Assembly: GCA_902796115.1 (NCBI GenBank)
Contig: CADBNX010000078.1
Span: 1-16,365, forward strand
Reading direction: 5' to 3'
DNA length: 16,365 bases
Origin: an uncultured Eubacteriales bacterium
GTDB lineage: Bacteria > Bacillota > Clostridia > Christensenellales > Aristaeellaceae
In this document: in pieces, positions 1 through 7,743 of the stretch
Numbering within the stretch: the stretch's first letter is position 1
Layout: every line of letters begins with the position of its first letter
Notes under the pieces: model-generated
Seen by the model: only the letters and a program-made list of their open reading frames with translations
Told to the model about the DNA's origin: nothing
The model's database searches: none
Translations under genes and position numbers: made by a program

Positions 1-1124
1 ACCTGTTCAAGCAGGCCAATGAAAAAGCGCCCTGCATCGTATTCATCGACGAGATCGACACCATCGGCAAAAAGCGCGACAACGGCATTACCGGTTCCAA
101 TGACGAGCGGGAGCAGACGCTCAATCAGCTGCTCGCCGAAATGGACGGGTTTGACGCCGGTAAAGGTGTGGTGATCCTGGCCGCGACGAACCGGCCCGAA
201 ATCCTGGATCCCGCGCTGCTGCGTCCCGGCCGTTTTGACCGCCGCATCCCGGTGGAGCTGCCCGATCTTCAGGGCCGGGTCGCCATCCTGAAGGTGCACG
301 CGAAGGACGTGAAAATGGCGCCGGACATCGACATGAACGCCATCGCCCGGGCCACTTCCGGCGCTTCCGGCGCGGAAATCGCGAACATCATCAACGAAGC
401 CGCTCTCAGAGCGGTCCGGATGGGCCGGAATCAGGTCATCCAGGAGGATCTGCAGGAGAGCGTGGAAACCGTCATCGCCGGCATGCAGAAAAAGAACGCG
501 GTGATCAGCGAAAAGGAAAAGAGAATCATCGCGTACCACGAAATCGGGCACGCGCTCGTGGCGGCAAATCTGAAGGGAGCCGCTCCGGTCGCCAAGATCA
601 CCATCATCCCGCGCACATCCGGCGCGCTGGGCTATACGATGCAGGTGGAGGAAGACGAGCACGTCCTGATGAGCCGGGAAGACGCCATGACCCAGCTTGC
701 CACCCTCACCGGCGGCCGGGCAGCGGAAGAAATCGTGTTCGGGTCCGTCACATCCGGCGCCAGCAATGACATCGAAAAAATCACGCGTCTCGCGCGCGCC
801 ATGGTGACCCGTTTCGGCATGAGCAGCAATTTCGATATGATCGCGCTGGAAACCGTCACCAACCAGTATCTGGGCGGCGACACTTCGCTGTCCTGCAGTC
901 CGGAAACCGCCGCGAGGATCGATAAGGAAGTCAATGAGATCGTGCGTTCCGCGCATCAAAACGCCGCTTCCATTCTGGAAAACAACCTGGGCAAGCTTCA
1001 CGAGCTCGCGGAATTCCTGATCGCCAAAGAAACCATCACCGGCGAGGAATTCATGGCCATCCTCGAGAAGCCCATCTCCCTGGATCCCGCGGACAGTGAA
1101 GCCGGCACGCAGAAAGAAGCGTAG
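1..1124 (+). CDS. ftsH: ATP-dependent zinc metalloprotease FtsH, 5' partial
   Basis: This is the C-terminal 373 residues of an FtsH-type membrane AAA+ protease, which unfolds and degrades membrane and short-lived cytosolic proteins. The reading frame is open from base 3, so the N-terminal membrane part and Walker A lie outside the window. Visible residues 12-19 carry the Walker B strand (IVFIDEID). Residues 58-80 carry the second region of homology with ATNRPEILDPALL and the arginine-finger segment RPGRFDRR. The zinc-protease motif HEIGH is at residues 179-183, and the downstream GASNDIE segment supplies the usual third (Asp) zinc ligand. All residues needed for ATPase and protease activity in this part are present. 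HEIGH replaces the more common HEAGH, which is a permitted HExxH variant. The next gene starts 73 bases downstream with no obvious terminator between, so read-through is possible. Confidence 0.96.
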   Translation, partial: LFKQANEKAPCIVFIDEIDTIGKKRDNGITGSNDEREQTLNQLLAEMDGFDAGKGVVILAATNRPEILDPALLRPGRFDRRIPVELPDLQGRVAILKVHAKDVKMAPDIDMNAIARATSGASGAEIANIINEAALRAVRMGRNQVIQEDLQESVETVIAGMQKKNAVISEKEKRIIAYHEIGHALVAANLKGAAPVAKITIIPRTSGALGYTMQVEEDEHVLMSREDAMTQLATLTGGRAAEEIVFGSVTSGASNDIEKITRLARAMVTRFGMSSNFDMIALETVTNQYLGGDTSLSCSPETAARIDKEVNEIVRSAHQNAASILENNLGKLHELAEFLIAKETITGEEFMAILEKPISLDPADSEAGTQKEA

Positions 1125-1197
1125 GTTCCAAACCGCGCTGTCTTCCCGAAGCGCATTCCGCGAGCATACTTCAGCGATTGAGTAAAGAGGTGTCCGT

Positions 1198-2274
1198 ATG
1201 CAGAAAATCGAAAAGATCGATCCAAACTTTTTTGTGAATCAGCAGATCCCGGAAGATTACTGTTTTTACGATCCGCGGCAGGCGCCTTTCAGCCTGTACG
1301 GTCTCGTGCCGAACGATCAGGGCACCTGGTGCCGCCTTCCGCTTGACTTTCTTCCCCGGTGCAGCGAAGGCGTACGGTATCTTGCCGGAAACCTGGCCGG
1401 AGCCTGTGTGCGCTTCTCCACCGATTCCCCGGGCCTGTGTGTGCTGTGGCAATTGCGTCAGGAAGGCAACATGCCGCATTTCACCGCCTGCGGTCAGAGC
1501 GGTCTGGAATTGTTCGAGGAATCCGACGGCGGCACGCGGCAGATCAAAAACTTCATTCCCGCGATGGCGGACGGCAAGGGCTGCCGGAAAAAACAGAGCG
1601 GCCTGGCCCCCCTGCCCGGCGGCATGCGGCACTACGCGCTGTATCTGCCGCTGTACAACGGTCTGGAAGAGCTGATGCTCGGTTTCGGCCCGGGCGCGCG
1701 CGTCGAAGCGGGACGGGTCCCCGCTGTTTCCGATCCCATCGTGTTTTACGGCTCCTCGATCACGCAGGGCGGCTGCGCCTCAAAAGCCGGGTCCTGCTAT
1801 CCGACCATCCTGGCCCGCAGACTGGACGCGGCGCAGATCAATCTGGGCTTTTCCGGCAACGCCAAAGGCGAGGAAAGCATGGCGGAATATATTTCCGGTC
1901 TCAGAATGAGCGCGTTCGTCTTCGATTACGATCATAACGCGCCCGATGTACAGCATCTGGCCGCGACGCACGAGCCGTTCTTCCGCGTCATCCGTCAAAA
2001 ACAGCCCGACCTGCCCGTTATCCTGGTGAGCCGGCCGGACTTTGACGGCAACCCGGAGCAGTCGAAACAGCGGCGGGATGTGATCCTGCGCACCTATGCA
2101 AACGCAAAAGCGGCAGGCGACAGAAACGTCTATTTCGTGGACGGTCAGCAGTTTTTCGGTCCCCGTGACCGGGATCTGTGCACGGTGGACGGCACGCATC
2201 CCAACGATATCGGTTTCCTGCGCATGGCGGACGGTCTGGAAACGATCCTGCGTACCGCGCTGAAACTGTCATAA
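1198..2274 (+). CDS. SGNH/GDSL-family hydrolase with GxDLY-type N-terminal domain
   Basis: This 358-residue protein is a serine hydrolase of the SGNH superfamily, probably a carbohydrate deacylase (acetyl-esterase type). The N-terminal ~170 residues resemble the beta-rich GxDLY-like domain found in front of Lipase_GDSL_3 catalytic domains. The catalytic blocks are clear: block I YGSSITQGG with nucleophile Ser187; block II INLGFSGN around Gly220/Asn221; block III DYDHNAP with Asn247; block V DGTHPNDIGF with Asp331 and His334. The triad would be Ser187-Asp331-His334. There is no signal peptide, so the enzyme should be cytoplasmic and act on imported acylated sugars. The ATG at 1198 is preceded by AAGAGG at 1185-1190, about 7 bases upstream. 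A hairpin terminator follows the stop. The substrate is not predictable from sequence; the acyl-sugar role is inferred from the family and from nearby sugar genes. Confidence 0.9.
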   Translation: MQKIEKIDPNFFVNQQIPEDYCFYDPRQAPFSLYGLVPNDQGTWCRLPLDFLPRCSEGVRYLAGNLAGACVRFSTDSPGLCVLWQLRQEGNMPHFTACGQSGLELFEESDGGTRQIKNFIPAMADGKGCRKKQSGLAPLPGGMRHYALYLPLYNGLEELMLGFGPGARVEAGRVPAVSDPIVFYGSSITQGGCASKAGSCYPTILARRLDAAQINLGFSGNAKGEESMAEYISGLRMSAFVFDYDHNAPDVQHLAATHEPFFRVIRQKQPDLPVILVSRPDFDGNPEQSKQRRDVILRTYANAKAAGDRNVYFVDGQQFFGPRDRDLCTVDGTHPNDIGFLRMADGLETILRTALKLS

Positions 2275-2300
2275 TGTCTGAAGAACATTCTTCCCCGAAG

Positions 2301-2324
2301 GGGCTGCCGCGGCAGCCCGTTTTT
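2301..2324 (+). terminator. Rho-independent terminator after the SGNH hydrolase
   Basis: A perfect 18-base inverted repeat (GGGCTGCCG/CGGCAGCCC, 2301-2318) can fold as a 7-bp GC-rich stem with a 4-base loop. It is followed by a T run at 2320-2324. It lies 26 bases after the stop of the SGNH hydrolase gene and should end the upstream transcript. Confidence 0.85.
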
Positions 2325-2470
2325 CGTATATTTGTGCGAATAACAGCAAAGAGGCATGCCGACATGGCTGTGAATCAGAAACACTCCATGAACTATAATC
2401 CATGTTGAATACGATATTCTTTCACAGCTTGCCCAATGTCACAGAAAAAGGTAAAATGCCGATGGGCCAT

Positions 2471-3001
2471 CTACACACGCACCGCACCGCGCCAGCCGCG
2501 AACGCCGTAGTAGGAATCCGCGCTGTTGTGGAACACAAAAACCGTGTTGTAACGACGCTCGCAAAACAGCGCGCCGCCCAGGCTGCGGATGGCCTGCGGC
2601 GCGGCGATCCAGCTGGAGGTTTTCAGATCATATTCGCCGGTGCTTTGCAGCAGGCGGTACTGCGCCTCCGTCATCATGGCCACGCCGGCCGCCCGGGCCT
2701 GGCCTTCCGCGCTGCCCGCCGGCGGATTCTTTTTCCGTGCCTGCAAAGCCGCATCGTCGTAGCAAAGGCTTCTGCGCCCTGCGGGAGATTCTGCCGCGCA
2801 ATCGGCAATCAGATACAACCCGTCCTCCTGCCCGATCACGTCGGGCTCACCGCCTGTCTCTTCCATCCATTGGATCGCCCTCGCGGCATCCGGACAGGCA
2901 GAAATGCGGGCTGCCACATCATCCCATACGATTCCCGGATGGCGCTGCGTGTGCGCTTCAAACCGGGCTTTCATGATCTCCAGGAAACTGTTGTCTGCCA
3001 T
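2471..3001 (-). CDS. DUF4256 family protein
   Basis: This 176-residue soluble protein of unknown function matches the DUF4256 family as I recall it. Recognisable family features, in order, are the N-terminal helix FLEIMKARFEAHTQRHPGI, the EETGGEPDVIG segment, DCAAESPAGRRSLCYD, MTEAQYRLLQ and GEYDLKTSSW. The C-terminal end has LGGALFCERRYN, FVFHNSADSYYGVRG and a terminal RV. The length is close to what I would expect for the family. The reading frame stays open upstream to 3118, but I place the start at the ATG at 3001 because GAGGTGA (3007-3013) lies just upstream and the family homology begins there; the extra 39 residues look non-coding. A small perfect hairpin (3017-3031) sits just 5' of the ribosome binding site. 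It appears to be a single-gene unit. No activity is known to me for this family. Confidence 0.88.
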   Translation of the reverse strand: MADNSFLEIMKARFEAHTQRHPGIVWDDVAARISACPDAARAIQWMEETGGEPDVIGQEDGLYLIADCAAESPAGRRSLCYDDAALQARKKNPPAGSAEGQARAAGVAMMTEAQYRLLQSTGEYDLKTSSWIAAPQAIRSLGGALFCERRYNTVFVFHNSADSYYGVRGWRGAVRV

Positions 3002-3016
3002 TTTTCTCACCTCACG

Positions 3017-3031
3017 ACCGGGTGTCCCGGT
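3017..3031 (-). repeat. Small perfect hairpin in the 5' leader of the DUF4256 gene
   Basis: ACCGGG and CCCGGT are separated by three bases, giving a 6-bp GC-rich stem that ends 4 bases before the GAGGTGA ribosome binding site of the DUF4256 gene. It could influence translation, but short hairpins like this can arise by chance and no T run follows. Confidence 0.3.
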
Positions 3032-3218
3032 GCTTATTTCTGTAGTTCCGCTTCCTCCCGGAGTTCGTCCATTTCGTTCCGTCAAATCTTCCATGCAGCA
3101 GTTGAAACAGGTTTTCACGCTGAGCCGTCATGAATGATTCGCCCTCGTGAGTCAATTTACTGAATTATGAATTCCGTGCTTCTGTGAGCCGCTCTGCGGC
3201 CAGCGAAAACAGGTCAGC

Positions 3219-3241
3219 AAAAAACGATGCGGCAGCCCCGC
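3219..3241 (-). terminator. Weak candidate terminator after the AraC-type regulator
   Basis: On the minus strand, 27 bases after the regulator's stop codon, GCGG and CCGC (loop GGCTG) form a short GC stem. Four bases later there is a run of six T (3224-3219). The stem is only 4 bp, so this is a tentative call. Confidence 0.35.
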
Positions 3242-3267
3242 TTTTCATATCAGATCGGATCATCCCG

Positions 3268-5553
3268 TCAGGTTGTGGCATTCTCCGGTTTTTCCGAACC
3301 CGCGTGCTCTTTCCGGTACGCGCCCGGCGTGGTTCCCTGTGTTTTGCGGAACAGCCGGATCAGCGAGCTGCTGCCGAGGATCCCGACCCGCTGCGCGATT
3401 TCATCCAGCGTCATTTCAGTATCCAGCAGCATTTCACAAACGTGCCGCATCCTGATCCGGGTCAGTGCGTCTCCGATGCCCTGGCCTGTTTCCTGACGGT
3501 AGGATTCGGACAGGGTGTCGCTTGACATGCCGAAAAGGCGGTCCATCGTACCCACGCCGATCGAGCTGTCCTGATAATGCGCTTCCAGATACGCGTCGAC
3601 CCGCTGAGAAAGCTTCTCCTGCGCGTGCGAGGACTGCCAGTCCGAGCGGGCGATGGCGAGAACCCGATCGAACAATTCCCGGAAATGAACCAGTGAAGAG
3701 GGCACCTCGGCATACAGGATCCATTTCGCTTCAGCCGCCGCCTTCTCCGTACAGTGACGTGACACTGCCTGGTGCAGCAGGAAACTCAGGTCGTTGATAA
3801 AGCAGCGCGCCGCGAAGGGAGAGATCTCGTCCCCGTTCGCATACTGATCAAGCAGCGCTTCAAATACCGTTTCCGTATTATCTCCGCCTGCTCGCATGGC
3901 ATTGCGGATAACTGTCTTCGCGGACGCGGAAAAATTCTCATTGGGCGCAAATTCGGTGCTTCCCTGCGCATCTTCGGAGGTAATCACCTTCGTATTCCCC
4001 CAGATCACGGCATACTCGTCAAGCTTCTGCGTCTGTCGGTATGCCTGGTGAATGCCCGGGATCCCCTGAAAACAATCGCTGCAGCAGATTTCGCACGGAT
4101 ACCGGCACTGAAACTGCCTCAGCAGCTGATAGATCCTGTCTGACGAAATATCCGGGATATAATTCAGAAGAAAAACCGTTCTCGGTTCCATTCCGGTAAT
4201 TGCGTAACAGCGGATACGCTCCTTTTCCAGCCATGCAGGCAGCAGGCTTTCCACAGAAGGATCCAGGCTGCCGTTTTCCTGCGCCAGCAGCGTCACCGCC
4301 GAAAAAAAGTCCGACACGTACGGCATCTGATACTGTTCAAACAGTGTCTTCACGTTTGACCCGCCCTTTACGCGGCCCATCATTGCTTCATACAGAAAAT
4401 ACTGCTGCAGCGCGGGACGGTGCTCGTTCACCCGGCTGTTCAGTTCATGCCGCTTCATCTGCGCGTCCAGGAACGCCTGCCGGAGAAACTCGAAATCGTT
4501 CTTTGCTTCCCCTTCATCGGGTGAATCGGCCCGCACCAGACGAACTGTGTCCTTGACCGGCTTGGAAAGCCTGCGCGCAAGCAGAACGGAAAGTGCCAGG
4601 CCGATCATGATCAGCACCACGTTCATGACGGTCTGAAAACGCTGTGTGCTCAGCAGCGGCGAAAGCGCAACCGCCTCCGGCGCGGCGGAAGTATAATAAC
4701 AGCCGGTTTCTTCCGACTGAAGTACGAACAGATGATATCGGGAACCGTCCTCCCCCACAACATAGGACGCATGATGAGCAAGTTCTCCGGCATCCATCCG
4801 TTCTGCCATCTCACGGTTTGTGGAAAACAGCAGCACCCCGTCCTCTGAATACATATTCAGAAGACTGCCTTCCTGTGCCGCAGCGCCCATCCGGTTCCGT
4901 ATCACGCGCTCGCTGAATACCGTAGCGCAGATAATGGGAGCGTCTTTGAGCCGGGACGACGGCAGGGAGCGGAGACAGGCCAGATGCGGATAGCTGCCCG
5001 CATACAGCAGCGTGACCGTTCTGCCTCCGACATTACCGAGTTTCTCCAGCCATTTGTCGTAGGAAAGCTGGTCGGAGCGGTAATTGAGCACGTAATACAG
5101 CGGAGCGGACGCTGTACTGAACCCGGCGGATATGATCAGTTCGCTGTTTTTCAGGTACAGAAACAGATCGTGCAGATCCTGCCGTTTCTGCAGCAGCAGG
5201 ATGGCTCGGATGCGCACCAGCGTATCGGAATCCAGCACAGTGCGATCCTCCTCCTGACTGAGCGTATAGATACTGTCATAGAATTCCGTGCCTTTTTCCA
5301 GCCGCTGCATGGCCGAATCCGCGCTCAGGATCAGATCCTCCATCAGTGCTGAAAATCGGTATGCCTGCGCCTCGTTGCTCTTGATGCACTCCCGGCGCAG
5401 TACGCTTTGGCTGTGCCGGATGATCACCGCGTTGACGGCAATGGCAAACACAAGCAAAAACAGCAGCGCCGCCAGATAAGCGCCGATGAAATTCTGCTTA
5501 AAACGCTGCGACAGCCACTGCTTCCATCTTTGCATTCTTTGTGTCACTCCCAT
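3268..5553 (-). CDS. Membrane-anchored sensor/AraC-family transcriptional regulator
   Basis: This 761-residue one-polypeptide sensor-regulator is of the type found beside LplB/YtcP sugar transporters in Firmicutes. Residues ~22-45 form one membrane helix. Residues 46-305 are a predicted extracytoplasmic sensing region (Cache-like in position and size, not proved). Residues ~306-328 form the second helix, followed by a short HAMP-like linker (RRLSKPVKDTVRLV). Residues ~370-640 are a cytoplasmic middle region. Residues ~648-748 are an AraC/XylS-type double helix-turn-helix, with LDEIAQRVGI and the family end segment FRKTQGTTPGAYRKE. It is divergent from the permease operon starting at 5773 and probably controls it in response to an extracellular sugar. 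The ATG at 5553 is used; the in-frame ATG at 5535 is an alternative with a GGGAG upstream. The last ~13 residues after the HTH are disordered-looking. Confidence 0.92.
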   Translation of the reverse strand: MGVTQRMQRWKQWLSQRFKQNFIGAYLAALLFLLVFAIAVNAVIIRHSQSVLRRECIKSNEAQAYRFSALMEDLILSADSAMQRLEKGTEFYDSIYTLSQEEDRTVLDSDTLVRIRAILLLQKRQDLHDLFLYLKNSELIISAGFSTASAPLYYVLNYRSDQLSYDKWLEKLGNVGGRTVTLLYAGSYPHLACLRSLPSSRLKDAPIICATVFSERVIRNRMGAAAQEGSLLNMYSEDGVLLFSTNREMAERMDAGELAHHASYVVGEDGSRYHLFVLQSEETGCYYTSAAPEAVALSPLLSTQRFQTVMNVVLIMIGLALSVLLARRLSKPVKDTVRLVRADSPDEGEAKNDFEFLRQAFLDAQMKRHELNSRVNEHRPALQQYFLYEAMMGRVKGGSNVKTLFEQYQMPYVSDFFSAVTLLAQENGSLDPSVESLLPAWLEKERIRCYAITGMEPRTVFLLNYIPDISSDRIYQLLRQFQCRYPCEICCSDCFQGIPGIHQAYRQTQKLDEYAVIWGNTKVITSEDAQGSTEFAPNENFSASAKTVIRNAMRAGGDNTETVFEALLDQYANGDEISPFAARCFINDLSFLLHQAVSRHCTEKAAAEAKWILYAEVPSSLVHFRELFDRVLAIARSDWQSSHAQEKLSQRVDAYLEAHYQDSSIGVGTMDRLFGMSSDTLSESYRQETGQGIGDALTRIRMRHVCEMLLDTEMTLDEIAQRVGILGSSSLIRLFRKTQGTTPGAYRKEHAGSEKPENATT

Positions 5554-5576
5554 AAACAGCTTTCCCGCTCCCCGTT

Positions 5577-5605
5577 ATCATATCATACGCGCCATCTGCG
5601 GGCAA
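5577..5605 (-). promoter_or_regulatory. Candidate sigma-A promoter for the AraC-type regulator
   Basis: On the minus strand TTGCCC (5605-5600) and TATGAT (5582-5577) are separated by 17 bases and lie about 25 bases upstream of the regulator ATG. The -10 is good and the -35 is moderate. A second TATGAT overlaps at 5587-5582. Predicted transcription start is near 5570. Confidence 0.5.
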
Positions 5606-5670
5606 GTACAGGATTTTTTCTTCTTTGGGCTCATTCTTTGCCGAGCCGTGTATTTTCGGAGTTTCCGGGC

Positions 5671-5715
5671 AATTGTCAATTTTCCGCCAGCTGCTTTTCC
5701 GGCTTATTGTGAATT
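5671..5715. promoter_or_regulatory. Repeated ATTGTSAATT boxes, candidate regulator binding sites
   Basis: ATTGTCAATT (5672-5681) and ATTGTGAATT (5706-5715) are direct repeats with a 34-base period in the region between the divergent regulator and the permease operon. The first lies inside an 11-base palindrome (AATTGTCAATT). The second overlaps the first two bases of the operon's -35 box. The position is typical of activator sites for AraC-type regulators. Binding is inferred, not shown. Confidence 0.4.
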
Positions 5716-5741
5716 GATTTTGATTTCGGACGGGTTATACT
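5714..5741 (+). promoter_or_regulatory. Sigma-A promoter of the sugar ABC transporter operon
   Basis: TTGATT (5714-5719) and TATACT (5736-5741) are separated by 16 bases, about 32 bases upstream of the first permease ATG. The -10 is close to consensus and the spacer is slightly short, which fits a promoter that may need an activator. Predicted start of transcription is near 5748. Confidence 0.65.
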
Positions 5742-5772
5742 GAAATTGAAACCATCACGGGAGGTGCGTTTT

Positions 5773-6699
5773 ATGAACCGCAGCGTCTTGTCCCGCAAGC
5801 CACTGATCAAGCGGATGTTCGGCTGCTGGCAGCTGTATGTGATTCTCCTGCCTGCCGTTTTATATTACATTCTTTTTCTTTATGTACCGATGGCCGGCGT
5901 TCAGGTCGCTTTCCGCGATTTTACCGCTCGCGGCGGAATATGGGGCAGCAAATGGGTCGGCACCAAACACTTTGAACGTTTTTTCCGCTCGCCCCAGTTC
6001 TCTGTGCTGATCGTCAATACGCTCCGGATCACCCTTTCCGGTCTGATCTTCTCTTTCCCCTTTCCCGTAATCCTGGCGCTGCTGTTCAACGAATGCCGCC
6101 ATCCGCGCTTCAAAAAAGCGATTCAGACCCTGACCTATGCCCCGCATTTCATTTCGACCGTTGTTTTTGTCAGCATGATCACGATTTTTCTGAACAAAAA
6201 CACCGGCATGATCAATACCCTGATTCGGGCGCTCGGCGGAACGAGCAAAGACTTTCTGGGAGACAGGAACGCATTCGTTCCCATTTACCTGATCAGCGGC
6301 ATCTGGCAGAACTGCGGTTGGAGCGCGATCATTTATGTGGCCGCGCTTGCGGGCGTGGATCCGCAGCTGCACGAAGCGGCGCTGATCGACGGCGCGAACC
6401 GTTTTCAGCGGATCCGGTATGTTGATCTTCCTTCCATTCTGCCCACCATGGCCATTCTGTTTATCATGAGCTGCGGCTCCCTTTTGAATGTCGGGTATGA
6501 AAAAATCTACCTAATGCAGAACTCTCTGAACACTTCCGTTTCGGAGGTCATCTCCACCTATGTGTACAAGGTTGGCCTGCTGCAGGGCCATTACAGCTAT
6601 ACGGCGGCCATCGGTTCCTTCAACGCAGTCGTCAACATCGTGCTGCTGGTGATCACAAACTCCATTTCCAAACGGCTGACGGAAGTCAGCATGTTCTGA
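5773..6699 (+). CDS. Sugar ABC transporter permease, LplB family
   Basis: This 308-residue inner-membrane subunit belongs to a CUT1-type carbohydrate importer and is one half of the permease heterodimer. The N-terminus starts with a basic segment and then the first membrane helix (residues ~19-40, YVILLPAVLYYILFLYVPM). Several further helices follow. The permease signature that docks with the ATPase is at residues 201-220 (EAALIDGANRFQRIRYVDLP). The protein ends with the family-like segment SISKRLTEVSMF. Coding can be read from a TTG at 5746, but the ATG at 5773 has the near-perfect GGGAGGTG (5759-5766) at proper spacing and the family N-terminus, so it is chosen. It is the first gene of a three-gene operon and is followed 14 bases later by the second permease. 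No ATPase gene is present; related systems use a shared MsmX-like ATPase encoded elsewhere. Confidence 0.94.
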   Translation: MNRSVLSRKPLIKRMFGCWQLYVILLPAVLYYILFLYVPMAGVQVAFRDFTARGGIWGSKWVGTKHFERFFRSPQFSVLIVNTLRITLSGLIFSFPFPVILALLFNECRHPRFKKAIQTLTYAPHFISTVVFVSMITIFLNKNTGMINTLIRALGGTSKDFLGDRNAFVPIYLISGIWQNCGWSAIIYVAALAGVDPQLHEAALIDGANRFQRIRYVDLPSILPTMAILFIMSCGSLLNVGYEKIYLMQNSLNTSVSEVISTYVYKVGLLQGHYSYTAAIGSFNAVVNIVLLVITNSISKRLTEVSMF

Positions 6700-6713
6700 G
6701 GCAGGTGAAGCGC

Positions 6714-7625
6714 ATGAAAAATCAGCCGGAAACAAGCGGCAGCTTTTTGCGGAGCAAAGCGGACAAGGTTTTTGACCTCTGTGTGATGCTGATTCTGGTC
6801 CTGGTCGGGCTGATCGTGTTGTATCCTCTGCTGTTCACCGTATCAGCTTCGATCAGCGAACCGAACGAAGTCAACCTGGGCCGGGTGATCCTTCTGCCCA
6901 AAGGGATCCATTTCAGCGGCTACACGTCGGTATTCAACAACAGATGGATCATGATCGGCTACCGGAACAGCCTGATCTATATGGCGGTGGGCACCCTGCT
7001 GAACGTGACCGCGACCTTTATGGCCGCCTTTGCCCTGTCGCGCAGGGATCTTGTGGGCAGAACGTTCCTGAACTGGTTCATCGCCATCCCCATGTGGTTC
7101 AGCGGCGGGCTGATCCCCACCTATCTTACCGTGAACAGCTACGGCCTTGTCAATCAGCCGGCGGTTCTCGTGATTCTGGGGCTTGTCAGTTCCTACAATC
7201 TGATCATCTGCCGTACGTTTCTCTCCGGCCTGCCGTTCGAACTGCAGGAATCCGCGAAAATAGACGGCGCCAACGAATTCCAGATCATGATCCGGATCAT
7301 GCTGCCGCTCAGTTCTGCGATCCTGGGCGTGCTGTCCCTGTACTACGCAGTGGGCCACTGGAACAGCTATTTCAACGCCATGATCTACATCAACAACAAG
7401 AATTACATGCCCCTGCAGGTATTCCTGCGGGAGATCCTGCTGCTGAACGCCAATATCGACCCGAACCAGATCGTCGATGTTGAGGTGATGCTGGAAAACC
7501 AGCGGAAGAGCGAGGTGATGAAGTATTCACTGATCATCGTCGCGACCCTCCCCATGCTGGTGCTGTATCCCATGCTTCAGAAATACTTTATCAAGGGGGT
7601 TCTCATCGGTTCCGTCAAAGGATGA
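6714..7625 (+). CDS. Carbohydrate ABC transporter permease, YtcP/LplC family
   Basis: This is the 303-residue partner permease of the LplB-like subunit upstream; together they form the membrane channel for an oligosaccharide or modified sugar. It has a first helix at residues ~20-44 (CVMLILVLVGLIVLYPLLF). The large periplasm-facing loop contains ISEPNEVNLGRV. The ATPase-contact loop is at residues 179-198 (ESAKIDGANEFQIMIRIMLP). The C-terminal end, QKYFIKGVLIGSVKG, is characteristic of this family. The start is placed at ATG 6714 with AGGTGA at 6703-6708 upstream; a GTG at 6705 is possible but overlaps that ribosome binding site. The 14-base gap to the upstream permease gene indicates co-transcription and probably translational coupling. 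Confidence 0.94.
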   Translation: MKNQPETSGSFLRSKADKVFDLCVMLILVLVGLIVLYPLLFTVSASISEPNEVNLGRVILLPKGIHFSGYTSVFNNRWIMIGYRNSLIYMAVGTLLNVTATFMAAFALSRRDLVGRTFLNWFIAIPMWFSGGLIPTYLTVNSYGLVNQPAVLVILGLVSSYNLIICRTFLSGLPFELQESAKIDGANEFQIMIRIMLPLSSAILGVLSLYYAVGHWNSYFNAMIYINNKNYMPLQVFLREILLLNANIDPNQIVDVEVMLENQRKSEVMKYSLIIVATLPMLVLYPMLQKYFIKGVLIGSVKG

Positions 7626-7660
7626 CAGAAGGCAAGAAAAACAGGAAAGGAGGTTGCTTT

Positions 7661-7720
7661 TTGCCTTACCTTTCTCCATCCGGTGCCGGAAAACGGAAAA
7701 CCCGCTTGAAAGTATCATAA
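7661..7720 (+). CDS. Possible 19-residue leader peptide before the binding-protein gene
   Basis: A TTG at 7661 is preceded by a perfect AAAGGAGG (7646-7653) at 7-base spacing, and opens a 19-codon frame that ends with TAA at 7718-7720. The predicted peptide starts MPYLSPSGAGKRK and is basic. It lies in the 118-base gap between the second permease and the binding-protein gene and ends 23 bases before the latter's ATG. Nothing like it is known to me. The only support is the unusually strong ribosome binding site, which has no other start to serve. It may be a regulatory leader or chance. Confidence 0.25.
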   Translation: MPYLSPSGAGKRKTRLKVS

Positions 7721-7743
7721 ATTTACGGAAAGGAACATGAAAC

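Noticed and set aside
2325..2470. Short plus-strand frames starting with ATG at 2356 and 2364
   Set aside because: They are 5 and 14 codons long, follow a terminator, and have no coding character.
3034..3072. 12-residue upstream frame in the DUF4256 leader (minus strand)
   Set aside because: It has no convincing ribosome binding site and such short frames are expected by chance.
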